Assembly: GCA_037176725.1 (NCBI GenBank)
Contig: JAZBRS010000050.1
Location: 10,620,001-10,684,000, forward strand
DNA: 64,000 bases
Direction: 5' to 3'
DNA from: Posidonia oceanica
Lineage: Eukaryota; Streptophyta; Magnoliopsida; Alismatales; Posidoniaceae
Below the pieces are notes generated by a model. The model searched no databases. It was not told the origin of the DNA and saw only the letters and a list, made by a program, of their open reading frames with translations. Shown here piece by piece: positions 11,020 to 25,757 of this stretch. Position 1 is the first letter of the stretch. Every line of letters starts with the position of its first letter. Made by a program: the position numbers and the translations under genes.

Positions 11020-14000
11020 TTAATAAAGACATTTACCAACTCTAGGATTGCATACCACCAGAAACCAAACAAAGCAAAGACATCAACCATTCATCATCGA
11101 TAAAAACTAGAACATATAAGATCGAAGAACAACCCACACACTCACGACCTCTACATTTGATTCTCTTGTCAAGAACTCTTCTTTTTACCAAACCAAGCAT
11201 ACTAAGAGGTAGAAGACAAGTATACGTCGTACCAATGTTATCCCCCTGCATCGGACTTTTCCTTGATGACATTAAAGTTGACTTTTAAAGCTAAATTTTT
11301 TCAAGATTATTTTATTTATTTTGAAATAAATAATGTTATCTCACATTTGTAAACCTTGTGTAGGGAAAGAAATTAATATCATTCTTCTGAGTTCGCTACT
11401 ATTAATACAAAGTTAGCTTGAATAATAATAAGTATAAGGTGATCTCACGTAACTATTATAACATTGTTCCCTTGCTCAACCCAAGACAAAGAAGCCAAGA
11501 CATGTACATCTGCTGGTTCACTGAGAAATAAAAAGGCTAGCAGAATAATCATTAATATCCGTTTGAAATCAGCATGAAGTTTTTGCTTCCCTTGTGATAT
11601 AGGCCATGCCACCTTGGATGCATGTCTGACACTTTAGAAGAGCAAAAAATATACAATAAGGACTTATGAATAAATTATTTTGAATTCTGATCATAGAGTG
11701 CATCTTCATTTCTAGCTATAAATTGTAGCAAACACGAAAACTTCAATGATTTGGCAATCAAACCAAAGCTAACTAATTACTTGAAAAATTCATAAGATAG
11801 AAGAACCAAAATATGCTAGTTAAATATGCTAACTTTCAAAAAGTAATATGCTAATTAATTTACTGAAATTAGATAAAACAATCATTTAGTTTAAAGATCT
11901 CAATAATTTTCTTGAAAAGAACACTAAAAGGAAATCCAAAACCATCTCAAGAAGATAGATTAACACTACACATGTCCTACGTAGTTGATAGCGGAGAATA
12001 GTGAAAAGTTAATGTAAAAAGTTTTACTACGGCAAACATGAATGGAAAAAGAAAGAAGTTCCACATATATATGGTCAAATTATTTACAAAAGTTCAAAAT
12101 GAAATCTAATATATGAATCATACTAATACAGAAACAATGTCGATTTGAATAGTTGGCTTTCTTCCATAACAATAAGCAATTATTCCCCAAAATATGGAAA
12201 TTAAAGTTCTCCAAAATGAAAGTGAATATCCTTCAAAAAATAAATGGGTTAAGAAAAGGAATATTTAATACAAAATGTTGTAGATATAACATATGAACAC
12301 TAACATACAACTTGCATAAATGGCAAGAAGTCACTATCTTCCTTAATTTTAGTAATATCAAGTCTCTTATCTATTCAGAAGAAATGGAAGCAATCATAAC
12401 ACTCATAATGAATTTAACTATTTTGGATTACTTTAGATGATTATTAGACAAAAGTCATTCAAAAAGATTATCATATGGACGTCAACAATTTTTGACTGTT
12501 TTCTAGACCACATCCTTTGTTTTCTAATACTCGAAGGTGATTCTCACAGCCAATCCTAAATGGGAGGGTACTAGAGAAGATCTTTCATAAAATGTTTGAG
12601 ATTGTTCAACTTAGAGATAATCGTTTGAACAAAGAAGACAAAATCAATTAGACGTTGAAAAATTTTCATGCCAAACAATTGCTATTTAGTCAAAGATTGC
12701 CTTAAACCAAACAAATCCACTTTATTTGTAAAAACAACATATTACTTAGCATGAGTACTCCTAAAATGTAGAGACATGCATTGTGACAATTTGAAAATTT
12801 CAGTTTATTGTTAATACCATTTCATTTAAAAGAAGTCTATGTATATATAAAATCCAAGCATCTCACCCAATATCTACGAATTTAAGGAAATAATAGTACC
12901 AATGTGAGTGACATTTGCCTTTGAACATTCAATATACCTTGAAAGAAAGAAAACGCTGATCAAGCAATCAAAATTCAAACATAAACCTAGTGCATTTTGA
13001 AAATACATTGAAACTATAAAAATATGTTTAAGTGAAGAATTAAATAATCAATTAAAGACATTTAGACAAATGTATACTTTTTCCATGGAATTTCCACTTT
13101 CAAACACACACACACACACACACACCATATACATACAAATGATTCCAACACTTTGATTGTAGGTGCCAATGCAAATGTTCTACTTAGATCTTAATCTCCT
13201 ATTCGATATATTGAAATCAATGACTACACTACACCAATAAATCTAGAGAATAATTTTTGGAAAAAAAAGACACTAAATTCAATGAATTAGTATCATGTAA
13301 TTAACTGCCTATGCCTCTTCCAATCCATTTTACAAACTTAACTTAATTAGGAATTCAAAATACCAAAAAGAATTAAGTAGATAAATCTAATATTAGAGGT
13401 AATCAAATAAGAGAAATGATTATAAATGGCCTTAAACACAATAATACATCAAAATGAAGAAACCTGTTATTAGACCTCCGAGTAAAATTGTTTACTTAGA
13501 TTCTCATGTCTGTGTTGGTTAAGCATTCTATATATCCTTTTCTAGGAAACTACCTTTAAGTATGGCACATTAAAAAAAAGAATCTATCTCTCTTAGGAAG
13601 GGGAAAGAATATCTATTTTATTATACATGTCAAGTTGTTTCTCCAATTATATACCATTGAATACCGGTTAATGATTAAAGCTAATCTAGATTTGGAATAT
13701 ATATGTGTTACTATTAGAGAAACGTAGAGAAAATCAATGTTTCCTTATAGCTCACCAACGAGATAAAAAGAAGTATTTTAATAATTTTTGTTAAATGAAG
13801 AAATATTTTAAACATAAATAGTGTTCACCATTATGCTTCAACAATTATAATATTTATGGATAATATCAAGAGATAATTTTGACCTCAGCAGCACACTCTT
13901 GATCACCACATAAATCAAACCTAAAGATACCCAAATGAAAAACCAAAAAAAAAAAAAACTTGCTACCTCAAATGAACAAAAAACAAAAAGAATCGAACCT

Positions 14001-15469
14001 AGTTGATTTACCAAGAAAACTAAGTAGGGGAACATGGGATTCTTCTTCATTAACTGCAAAGGAGAAAAAAACCACAAGACATAGCTACATCAGCAATGGT
14101 TGTCTTTTTCTCTTCTTGTGAGAAGAAAAATGTGTATAAAATAATTTTGAAAAAAGATACATAAAATATATGTTTGCATATGATTACATATACTAAAGGA
14201 TACATATCTACAAAGTTCCTCATCTCATAAGTCATAAGTAGATATGAGAAAATGAGATATATGAATAATTTCAAGAACAAATTCAAAATGGTCACGAAAC
14301 AATTACATGTTGATCTCCATAAAAACCAATTGAAGAACAAAGGAAGATATAGCTACAAAAGAAAAGCATCTAAAAAACAAAAATGAAAACATGCAAGACA
14401 AAGGAAAGCTATGTAAATATTTTTTTAAAAAGAGGGAGACACGAAACAACAAACAATTCCTAAAAAAGAGTTAATAAATGGTTCCATCTATGTAAAAATA
14501 AGGCAAGTACTTAGGATCTAAAATTTGAATCTAATTAGATGCATTGAATAAATCGGATCAATCATCAAGAGAAATTCAAGATCTTCAACTAAAAGTCATG
14601 TTCATCATCCGATGTTGAATACCAAGAACTTTTAAGAAGTGAATTATATATGGATCTTCAAAATAAGAAGCAATATCTAAAATAGTGTCGTAGAATATAG
14701 ATAGTTTAAGATATTTTGTAACTTAGGGCGAGCAATCTAAAATTCAAATCAAATTTGGATTTTTAAACTTTATACTAAAATCAAAAAAAATTATTTAGTT
14801 TCAACTTGTTCCAACAATCAATGGACACATTTGAGAGACACTCAATTTAAGTTCTTTTTCAATTGAGTTAAAACACATGTTGAGACATACCTTGGTACTT
14901 TGTATATACACTTGTGCCTAAATCAATTAGTTTGTTTGGATAAATCAGTTATACATGGCAACCCTTTGATTCCTACAATGAAGCTCCTTTAGTTTCGACT
15001 TTTATAGTAAATATACATAACATCTTTCTAGTCTTCTTGCAATATGAGGGACATCTTGACCTATAATTCAATAAGAGTGAGTGACTTAATGACACCTAAC
15101 CAATAGAAGATATACCCTATTAAGAGGAAATTAAACATATCAAGAACAATAAATGACTAAATAAACCTCATCAACTGCATAAGGCTATAATTTAGTTGAA
15201 AATATCATGTATAAGCATGACAACCTTGAATTGACACCATGTATAAGCATGACAACATTGAATTTGATAGTCTATGCATCTAACCCCAACCACTTGACTA
15301 AAGAAACCTTATTTATTTATTTTTTTAAGTGAGTGGTAGCAAGGTGGAGGGCAACACAGCCCTTAAGTTCTATATCATATACTACTTACCGAATGTGATT
15401 TGATGATCTACACTTTTTGTAAATAATAAGTAAAAATTTACTTATTAATTTATTTTTGTAAATAAAATT
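11020..15469. other. AT-rich intergenic DNA with an (AC)n microsatellite
   Basis: About 4.4 kb at high AT content with no credible gene. The (AC)n run is at about 13104-13125. The minus-strand ORFs at 13838-14340 are Phe/Leu/Tyr-rich translations of AT-rich DNA. The final part may belong to the Helitron-like element ending at 15498. Confidence 0.45.
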
Positions 15470-15498
15470 GCACACGCAAAGCATGTGCCTTTAGCTAG
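15470..15498 (+). mobile_element. Helitron-like 3' terminus
   Basis: A GC hairpin (GCACACGC, AAA loop, GCATGTGC; one mismatched or wobble pair) is followed after a short spacer by CTAG, with T as the next base. Plant Helitrons end in a short hairpin 10-12 bp before CTRR and insert between A and T, which fits. No convincing 5' TC terminus was found upstream, so the length of the element is unknown. Confidence 0.4.
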
Positions 15499-18400
15499 TA
15501 AAAATAAAGAAAAATAAGATATTATCGATAAAAGAAGCAATACTTCTTAAATAGATCTACAATAATACTTGTATACCAAGTCCTAGTTCCCTAAGCAAGA
15601 AACATAGGTATAATAGACTCAAAAACTAACATATGTTCACATATGTTATTCTAACAACCTGAAGAATACCCTTTCCAAATGCTTAATGCGCAACAATACA
15701 TGCCACTGTACATAAATATTTTATTTAGAACAACAAAGAAATATAGAGCTATCAATTACTATTCTCTCAACAAAAAGATTATTAACAACCTGTTTTTTTT
15801 TCCATATACATATAGTAACTAAGATGGAAAAGAGTGCCTCAATACCTCAACTTTTATGAAGTCTAACACAACTTACTTTGTCCATCCTTCCCAACACCTT
15901 CTTTATAGCCTCCTTCTCATTAACTCTATCCAAGATAAACAATTTAGAAAGTCTTCTCCTTTACCAGAAGAAATGTTGGCTAAATTAGTGACGAAGCTTA
16001 ACATTCTCTTTAAATAGAAATTAATAACCATATGCAGGTCAGAATCTTTTTTTACTAAGTTTAGGAATTAAAATAAAAATATATATGATTTTATTTGAAT
16101 TTGAAAACTAAATTAGATTTTCAATTGTACATAGTTCTAGGTGATAATAAATTGATTAAAAGCTAATTGTGTTATATTATATATCATATGTGTAAAGAAA
16201 GAAAAAAAATTGGGACTTGATATTTTGACACTTATTGACTTTGGATTTTTTTTAGGATGAGTGTGGACTTAAATGTGTTGGTAGCATCCACAATAGGCTT
16301 TATCAATGTAGGATTTATGACATAACTCAAGTTTAACAGCAAATACCTACACTAATCAGTAAAACAATCTCTTGATTACAGTCACATACTTGAGCAAACC
16401 AAATAATCGTGTCGTATCAAAGAGTTTTTCCCGGAGGCAATCTAATTGTCAGGGCACAACATTAGTTAATAATATCTTGCTAGAGTATATAATCCATTGT
16501 GCAACCAAATTTTGTAAAAAACTTTCCAGCCACAGGTTACATGTGCCACATTGAAGAAGGTAGTAGTGTAAGCATTTAGGAAAAAAGTTACTCCAATTTT
16601 GTATTCTAGAGAACATGTACTTTGTGGGGTTGTGGCTTTTATTTGATATGAATTAAAACTATGAATTAATTAGTAAGTGTTTGAGAGTTGCTTGCTTTGT
16701 TCCAAACAAGTTTCTTGAGTAAACAACTCAAACAATATATACACACATACACAAATGATGTCCTTGTCATTCTATCAAACAGTAGATCTGTAAAATAGAC
16801 AGTGTGATGGTGGTTATTTTATTTAAAAATGCAAAAAAAGATTGAACAAAGCAGATGATACCTCTTGGAAATACACAATATATGAATTTGAATTAAAGTA
16901 TCCACATTCAAAGGATGAGTAATGTTTGGAGGAGATTATAGCATATAGTTGGATGATTGTTGAACATTAGGCCAGTAATCACAATCCTTCGGTTATGTAG
17001 AAGTATTAACTTTCCTTGCAATTTAACAAAACAATGTTGTTCTAAATCATAAACGAAGCAACACTCAAATTGATAGTATGTGAAGATCATTTATTCTTTA
17101 TTTGTTGAATAGAAGAGAAAATAATATTGTAGATTCACTACTCTACTCAGAGGTAGGTAGAAGAAGAAGGAATTTACCATAGAACATGGTGATCACAAGC
17201 TAGGAAACGTAGTTGCACGGCAAAGGTCAACTCACCAGCGTGGCGTCAACTCACCAATATGCTGCAGTTATGCTGAACTGTTGAAGAATATTTCTGAGAC
17301 CATAAAATCTGGATGGGCAAGAAGTCAGAGCTGGTGGATCTGACATTTGTGACATTGTCTTGCTTTTGGCACCCTTGTATGTTGTGACAGAGGAAGAAAG
17401 AGACAGATCGATGCAGTTTTTTTTTTTCCTTTGGGATAATTTGAAAATTTATCAAATAATTTAATCACGGTATTAAAGAATGGTGTGAAAGTCAAAAGAA
17501 CCTTTCCTATGCTATAATACTGTAATACCTGTCTCTCCCTTCTCGAAGCTCCTTGTTTCTTAGCACAATATAAAACTATAAGAGTGAGAGAAGGGTTCCT
17601 TTTTTTTTTTTTTTTTGGTCTCCATACCAAAATGATTAAGCCCTTTCCATGGTGATTTCAATTCATGGCACATGCATAAATAAATTGGATGAGACTCTCT
17701 TTGGACAATCTTCACTGATTGAACTTTAATATGTATAAACAAAGGTAGGGTTCTTAACTTCATACCTGCCTGCTGAACTTTGACCATGAATTTACCATGC
17801 CTTATCTTTAGAAGAGGCTGCAGCTGGTGAGCAAACTTCCAAAGTGGTAGCTGTGGTGTTCTCGTATTTCATACAGTTGGGACTTGGGTTTATGTATACC
17901 AATATTACACCAACTCATACATCATTGTCGTGATATTCTATGTAAACTTCCACTTCTTTTATCATGATACAAGAATGATACTGAATAATACAAATTGAAT
18001 GAGAAGAACTATTATGATATGAGAATAATGTGAAATGATACGAAGCTTAGTATCATTTTGATAAAAATTGCTAATACAGTAATATAATCTTATTTCCTTT
18101 AGTTTGTTGTGTGATGATATGAACAGAATGGTCTCAAGTTGTACTATTATAATAAGGGAATCAAACGAGCTGAATATCATGAGATCATATTATTTGATAT
18201 CACATCAAAATCTTCTTGTTAAAAGGTTAATCTTTTCTCACTCACACTTTAGGTTAATAGAGTGGTTACTTTCAAACAATTGCGAGACATGCACCCACAC
18301 TATTATATGAAAGTATTTGTCAGGAGTGATATCTAGCATTCTGAAGACAATACAAAAGATTTCGTATTCAGCATGGAGTCGACTCACCACAACTTTCAGT

Positions 18401-18680
18401 TCTTATCATGGTAGTCTGTAATGTAAAATTACGAGAGCATTCTTGTAATTTATGTATTGTACAAGAGTAGCATGTCTAGTAGAAGTAATATAAATTCCTT
18501 AACCCAAAACCATGGTCGGAAAATTGATCCAATAAATCAAGCCCCTTTGGTTCAAGCCAAGTTTTAAGTAAGCACATTGTTTGGAATTGTGCGATTACAA
18601 CGCAACATAAAACACATAGTAAATGTAAAATGAGAAGAATAAATAACACAAAAACCTATATGATTCCACAATTACTATTC

Positions 18681-18715
<35 letters not shown>

Positions 18716-21700
18716 GAAGATTTGATAGTGAAGAAAATCAAGAGAGAGTACATCTAGAGCACAAGAAGTACGTATAATCACACAAACTCTAGAAATTAAG
18801 AGCACTCGCAAACCAAAAGAAAATAGAAATTTTTAAAATAAAAAATTTCTTAATAATTTAAGAATAGTAACCTAACTTAAGTTAAGTGAGATCTGTATAT
18901 TTTTTTTAGTAAACTGTGTTGTATTTTATCCATAAATTACTAAAAAAATAATTTCAATATTACTAACAAAATTAAAAAAATTTAATACTGAAATTGTTTT
19001 TTAGTAAATTGTAGATGACATATACACACTTTATTGAAAATACATGTGCCTCATTTAGCTTCGGTAAGGTAAAACATCATCATGATTTACCTATAATAAT
19101 ATCCTAAAACAAGTGTAAAAATATAAAATACATATACACATGTAAACGAGATAATCAAATCCATATTTCAAAACCTCAGTACTCTTCATCCGAACTCTCT
19201 GGAGGTCTCCATAGATCAGTTTACCTGAACATAGTTGGGTCATCTTTTAGGTCAAAAGATCATGAAAATCAAAATATGTCGGCACATATCATAGTCAGAT
19301 GAATTAGATACCCAACCCTTACACATATGTGGCGAGTGAAAGGTGGTGAGCTCTATTCATGAACTTCATCTTAAGTTAGGTTTAAGCCTAACATACTTAC
19401 ATATTGTTGGACTTAATAGTTGATTTAGTAATTTAAGTTGAGTCTTTTTATTGGACACATAAATTCTAAATTAATTGAGTTTATGTGAGATATGGAGAAA
19501 AAACTAAATATTGAATAAAATCCAAAAATTTTTAGTCTGATATTGAATAATGACATGAGAAAGATCAAAATTTTAGAGAGAACATTTGTACAAAAGATTA
19601 AAGAACTACTCATTCATTTGTATGCCTATTTTTTAGTTCCATATTGTCTAGAAGACGTGTCTCATAAGGTCTATTATCTCAAAGATTCTAGAACAAGCGT
19701 TCATAAGAGCATGGGAAAGGAATAGATAATTACACACGTGCACGCATGGGCGAACCAAGGGGCTTGGGCCTTGGGCCTTGGGTTTTGGAGAATATCTCGA
19801 GTTTCTTTTTGTAGTAATTTGTTTTGACTATAATTAATTAATCCACTTAATTAATTTAAACTTTGAATATCTTAAAGATACATGTTAAAACATAATTATT
19901 CCTTATTCTTCTCTCATAACCAACACACAATCTTTCGTTATTTAATGATGAGGATGGTGTGCAGTTAGGAATACAAATTTTTCCATACTCACTCTTGTCT
20001 CTTCTCTCTGTGCTATGCTTCCTTTGAGATCTCCGACGACTGATGTGTTAATCGACATTCATGGACGGACTCGAGGAGAAAAGTGTATTAAATCCATCGT
20101 ACCGGTGTGTGGAGCGTTGTTTTCTTTAAGACAAGTCCTTAGAAAGACGACTCAATGTGATAAATTTCTAACATTATATTTTGTTCTTGATTGTTCTGTT
20201 CTATGCATTCGTTTGTTAATATGGATTATTCTAGATCTTGTTGGTATGCACATTTTGTTAATATATTAATGTTGATTTTGATTGTTGCGATTATACATGT
20301 TACATTCAAGATATTTCCGGCACATATGTCTATAATCCTACGTTCGTGACATATAGCTAGCTAGTTATATTAATGGATCAAAGACAAAGACAGACCTGCC
20401 ATTAGGAGTCCTAATAAAAGCAAACATCTACATGTTCTTGCCGGCCTCCTGTGGTTTGTCCAGATGTAGCCCTTCAGCTGCCATGTCAACATCTCATCTC
20501 CACGAATGTCCTCATTTATGGCAATGTAGGCCATATTTCCTAAGTGGAGTCCGACGAAACGATGTTGGAGGAGCCTTGGAGGTGATCCCTGTCAAAATCC
20601 ACCCCCACCCCCCCAACGTCCTTTCCTAGATATGCAAAATCGGCAGAGCTGGCATGGCGTGTGTCCCTGGGCTTTAGGTTGCATTCGGCCATGCATGTCA
20701 TGTCTTGGGATCAATTCACATGACAAGATGGAATTCATTAATTTGGATGGTGTGGTTTGGGTGAGTTTAGGTGAAACTGTGTCCGGCATGGGTCTCGTCT
20801 GGTCAAATTTTCGCTAAACATAACATATTCTTATCGTTTTAGCGTGTAGATGCTACTACTATATACGTGTCTTAAAGGACACATATATATAGGATGAAAA
20901 CTATATGTGTTTTAGGTTATTTTCGCTAATCATATTGTTTTAGTGTGTAATTTTAGTAGTTTTGTTGTAATTCCTTTCTTTTAGTAAATTTAATAAGAAC
21001 AATGATATATACCTAGTGAGCAGTTCGCTTCAACAGCCAGTTCATTTATGGGATGAGAATGCACAAGTTGCATATATATATAAATATATATATATATATA
21101 GAGGATGAGATGAACCTACTTCTTATTGTTTGTTTGTGATGGTAGTGAATTAGTTAATGATCGAAGTTCTCATGCAAGGCGAATCTTGATTTGGTGTAGT
21201 AGTTGAAACTTATTAACGCATGCAGTCTTCTTGCTTTTAGAATTGCTTTCAATGTGTCGATTCAGTTCACAAGTAAGCATCAACGTCAAAATTCTATCTA
21301 GAAAATATCATCTGGTCAATGGAACAGCGATCTGGCCACAACTACTCCACACCAATGTGACTTGACTTTTGTGGTTCCATCCCACTTGGACCCACACCTA
21401 CTCAAAATCTTTGCTAAATGCAATGGATTCAAGGAATTCATTCATTACTAGCAAAGGCTAAAGTCTAAATTATCGTATAAGTTTAAAAGATCATGGTCTT
21501 ATGAAAATTTTCTCCGAACCAAATACTCCGCTCTTTTCAATCGAAGCAATATAATAACTTTATTCTTGTGCAACAAATTAAGACTAGAACTTGCATTAAT
21601 CATAGCCTAATCGAGTGTTCTCTACTAACATATGGTTTTTTTTTCGTTACCAAAAAAGGAATTCTCTTGAATTCGAAATGTTGGCCTTACCCTTAGCACG

Positions 21701-21865
21701 AAAAGAAAGCTTGCTGTCTCGTCAATGTCAAGCCGTTTCCTGACCTCACTAGACAACCAATTCCAGCACTTGTTCGTGGGTCCTCCAAAACGAAACACAA
21801 TGGCCAAGTTCTCACCATCTTATCCACTGTTTGCGTGCCCACCACTCCTCGTGCAATTCGTGCAT
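15499..21865. other. AT-rich intergenic DNA with simple repeats
   Basis: No credible gene was found. Simple repeats are a poly-T run at 17600-17616 and a (GA)n run of about 28 bp at 18684-18711. A 'ggggcttgggccttgggccttggg' stretch near 19758 is a short slippage repeat. ORFs of 60-101 codons are uninformative. Confidence 0.4.
18684..18711. repeat. (GA)n microsatellite
   Basis: An uninterrupted run of 14 GA dinucleotides. Confidence 0.95.
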
Positions 21866-21870
21866 TTTCA

Positions 21871-21986
21871 GGGACGGGACGGGACTTGCTGCTGAGTTCT
21901 TGCTTGAAGTAGCCTTTCGACAATAATGCTACTACAATGGTTATAGTAATTACATTGTAATTATCAGGGACGGGACGGGACGGGAC
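21871..21986. repeat. Pair of (GGGAC)n arrays
   Basis: Two short arrays of GGGAC (three units at 21871-21885, four units at 21967-21986), each preceded by 'tca', bracket about 80 bp. This is a local direct duplication of a pentanucleotide repeat. Minus-strand ORFs of 60 and 99 codons overlap here; neither matches a family I recognise. Confidence 0.75.
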
Positions 21987-23064
21987 TTTCATGTTGTGGG
22001 GGTTAGTGTAAAAGAAAATAAAATTACTTATGTGGATAAATTATATATATATTTAAAATATCATGATTATAACTCGTGTAAGTGGAAAACGTTAGAATAA
22101 TCTTTAATGGTTAAATCCACATATCAGGAGAAGTATATATAGAGACTTATAACAATAAATATGTATATGTCTTTCGTTACATTTCTAGAAGGAAATTACG
22201 TATCAGAAACATAAAAAGTTTACAAAATCCGGCAAAAACTATAAAGGACCTTAACACATCATGATAAAAACATATCGTAAGTTTCTAAGGGTCGTTTGTT
22301 TGTTAAAAAAAAAAAAGGGGCAAACAACGATTCTAACAATCAATCTAAATTTTTTATTTGATTTATTCCATATGTCTAACTTTGTATTGGATGCACATTA
22401 TTCAACTGCTAGTTACAGAATAATCCAAACCCCAATACTCCAGTTACCAAACAGATCCTCCTCAGTCAAGGTGATTAAATTTATTTGTTCCCACCAATTG
22501 CCTTCCCTCTCTTTACCAAACCATAAATCACCCCCTGTTAGAAATTTCGAACGAACATTTTGAATCACCCTCGACAGCATTGGAACAAAGGTTGATGCTG
22601 ACGGATATATTAATCAAATCAACTTATGACATCGCATCAGAAGTCGCACATGTAAATTATATTTAGTCGTCTAGTTGCATGTACTTTACGATGGAAAATT
22701 TCAACTGCTGAGTCAAACAGTTAACCTTTTCATCCCGTTTGCCTTTTCTCTGTAATAATTTCCAATGACACTAATAATGGCATCACTTCACTTCACATCA
22801 CATCCTCCCTGCATAATTTTGCATTCGAAGTAACTTAAAAGTTTTAAATCAGTTCAAAAGCAGTGGCATACATTCATTCAATGAGAGTAGCTCCAGGTAA
22901 GGTAATATATCATTCATTTAAACAATAACTATGATACCAACAATTAATGCATAAAAACTCCCAAGGAATCAGTTATGAGAGTTGATTCCAATCCAACACA
23001 ACAACTACACTTCATTCATTCAGCAACCAGACCCGGCCAACTTGCAAGGCTCCCGGCCTCCCAT
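21987..23064. other. AT-rich DNA downstream of GH3, including its 3' untranslated region
   Basis: This is the region 3' of the minus-strand GH3 gene. The transcript end cannot be placed. 22289-22458 has weak MITE-like features. No independent gene is supported; plus-strand ORFs at 22975-23389 are shadows of the GH3 last exon and its 3' flank. Confidence 0.4.
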
Positions 23065-25626
23065 TCAGGTGGGCGCCTTCCGGCTGAAAAACCTCCCGAC
23101 CACCCTCTCCTCCAACACGTTCACGAAGGCCTCCGTCTTAATGCACCTCGGCGTCTTGTACTGGTTCACGGACGAACCCTGCGAGACGCAGAGATCCATC
23201 AAGGCGTCGAAGGCTCCTTCCCCCACCACCCTTATCTCCAACGCCCCGATCGACTTGTCCCTGCTCCTGCACCTCCTGTACACCGCGTCCAAGGCCGCCT
23301 CCATCGCCTCGCAACACTCCTCCATGACCTTGACGGCTGTTGTGTTCGATGATGTGGTTGTTCGGATGAGTTCGAAGAAGAGGACGTAGTGGCCCGGGAT
23401 GGAGGAGGTGTCGGCGAACGAGGTGTACTCGGTGAGGAGGAGGCCGAGGGGCTCGAGGAGGCGTTTCGCTTGGGTGACGGCGTGGAGGAGGTCATCCTCG
23501 TTGGTCTTGTCCGCGTCGATGCTGAGGACGACGTTGCGCCGGTGGATGAAGCGGAATTGCGGAGCCGAGTTGTGGAAGCCGGTGACCATCAGGATGTCGC
23601 CCACTCGGTATCTGTACAGGCCTGGAACAAAAAGGTTTCGAGTGTTGATGAATAACCAACCATATTAAAATGGAGCAACTAAATGAGTATGGAAAGTATT
23701 AATTACTAAATCCAATTTTGTCTATAGTAAAGAAGAAGAAGAAGAAGAATAAGAAGAAGAAACAAATAGGTTGAATAACAAAAAACTGCAAAATCAAATA
23801 ATGAATAGTTCAAATCAATGGGAATTTTTTTCTTTTTCATGAACAATAATAGATGATTAAGTGGGGACAGCTCTGTCTGAAATCTTGAACCCTCGAGAAA
23901 TCTGAACAGATCCTGTTGTACATCAATCCCCATAAAGCATTTGAATTGACCTGACCCCCTTCCACACCCATAGCAATCACTTGAATTCACAGAATCTTCT
24001 GAAGAAAAAAAAGAATCAATGCCATGTTGTTATGAATACTGAATCATAACAACCTCACCTTGAAATCGCAGCCACAAAAGCAAAAGTGAAGGCAAGAATG
24101 CATGATAAGATTCCAGTGCTTGAAAAAATGATGCCAATATCTCCCACTCCAGCAACAGAAAGTGAAATAATTCACCTGTTAAAGTTGTGACTACGAGCTC
24201 GTAATAGCGACCGACCTCGACGTCCACGAGCCCTACTGCTTTCTTCTCCTCCTCGGTCACCTTTTCCTCCGTCCCACCACTGCACTCCTCTGTCTCTTCA
24301 CCTCCATCATGGCTCATGTCCACCGGCAAGAACTCGAAGTACGCCATGTTGGGCAGCAACGTGTACGACACACTCTCCGGCGAGCTCAACGGGTTGAGAT
24401 TGATCCCGAAGTAGCACTCGGATGATGCGTACATAGTGGAAAGCAACGGCAGCCCACCGGTGTAAAAGGTGAGTGTTGGAACGTATTGTGCCATTGCCCC
24501 TGTCACTATCACATCCACGTACTTGGTCCTAGGCCACAGTCGCCGGACTATTCCCTTCCAACCCTTTCTCCCGTAGCACTCCGACGAGATCAGGTCAGCC
24601 AATTCTGAATTGGGTCCTGTTAGAATTCTCCCCACGGCCTCCCGGCAGCTCGGGTCGGTGATCCGGCTGCTGAGCTGGCCGGTCCGGATGTCGGAGCAGA
24701 GCTCCGACCAGTTGTCTTCGAGGAATTTGATGCCGCGGAGGAACGCCGAGGCGAAGACGGCACCGACACGGAGGACTTCGTGCCGTTGGATTAGGCCGCA
24801 GAGCAGTTGGCAGTACATGCTCTGCTTGCAATCCGAGCAGAGGATGGTCTCATCTGGACTAGTGTAGATGTTGAATTTGTTGAATTGCCTGTTGCGGAAG
24901 TTGGTGCTCTTGTAGTAGCTGGTGAGGACCGGCCTCGCCATTAGGCCGGAGGGCGTGGAGATTTCTGGCTTGATGAAGAGAAGGTACATGCCTTTGCCTT
25001 GGTCCAGACCATCAACATAACTGCAACAAATTGGAAATGTATGACTCTTTCCTTGGAGAAAAGAAGGATGTCAAGAAGTGAAGGGAATATGAAGAAATGG
25101 AAGTGAAGAGAATACTGACTTGTTCATTACAGTCACCAGAACATTATACATGAATGTTTTCCTGTCGAGGTCTTCGGCAGTTGACGGCATCATCTTCGGT
25201 TGCCCGCCGGAAGTCCCCGAGCTGCAAGACAACACAGGAAGCGATGAATTATAAAAACTCAAGAATTTTGAGGATGGGGTGGTAGTAGTACTGGTGGTAG
25301 TAGTAGTAGTAGTGGTAGGGTGATAAGACTCACCTTGTGAGCAGTTCAGTGATGGGCTGAGCAGAAATGATAGTGGATGGCTCACCGTTGGCGATACGTT
25401 CGATATAAGGCCAGACCTGTTCGTACTCGACGATGGGTACTCGTTTCTTGAAGGCATCTTCGTTGCGACCGATGTCGCCGAGGAATCCATGGAGATATTC
25501 TGTGTGTAAATTACTAGTAAGTATCTCTTTCAGTACCTGTTGTTGTATTTCTCTGGCATTGGTTGTGAGATCCTCTATGAGCTTTAGAGTGCCCACCTTA
25601 TCATTAGGATCACAATTGAGCAACAT
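23065..25626 (-). CDS. GH3: GH3 acyl-acid amido synthetase (probably auxin-conjugating)
   Basis: GH3 enzymes adenylate an acyl acid hormone (indole-3-acetate, jasmonate or a benzoate) and couple it to an amino acid in the cytosol, lowering free hormone. Four exons on minus are 25626-25334, 25221-25120, 25020-24176 and 23621-23065. The introns are GT-AG (112, 99 and 554 bp) and join in frame to 598 residues, the usual family length. Family motifs are SSGTSGG (residues 98-104, ATP binding), YASSE (329-333) and YRVGD (418-422), all intact. The start is taken at 25626 (MLLNCDPND), the position where relatives begin; an in-frame Met six codons upstream (25644) is possible. The protein ends SRKAPT, like typical GH3 C-termini. 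Overall similarity suggests the auxin-type group rather than JAR1, but the acyl substrate is an inference. There are no frameshifts or premature stops. It is the only convincing host gene in the window. Confidence 0.93.
23726..23763. repeat. (AAG)n microsatellite in GH3 intron 3
   Basis: An AAG run interrupted by one AAT unit, inside the 554-bp third intron (CTT-rich on the transcribed strand). Confidence 0.9.
25272..25319. repeat. GTA/GTG trinucleotide repeat in GH3 intron 1
   Basis: A run of GTA with GTG interruptions fills much of the 112-bp first intron. Confidence 0.85.
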
Positions 25627-25757
25627 GGTTGGTATCGGAAACAAAATTCTTCTATAGTTTGTTCTTCCAAGAAGAAATCAAAGCTCATAGGACTCTAGAG
25701 TTCATTTTAATATCAACTTTCCTTAGAAGGAACAAGGAAAGATTGGTGGCAAGGAGT

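Noticed and set aside
21625..21992. Minus-strand ORFs of 60 and 99 codons
   Set aside because: No family recognised and the two ORFs overlap in different frames around GGGAC repeats; insufficient support for a gene.
22289..22458. Possible MITE (GGGTCGTTTGTTTG at one side, ACCAAACAGATCC at the other)
   Set aside because: Inverted ends match only with an indel and no target duplication was found.
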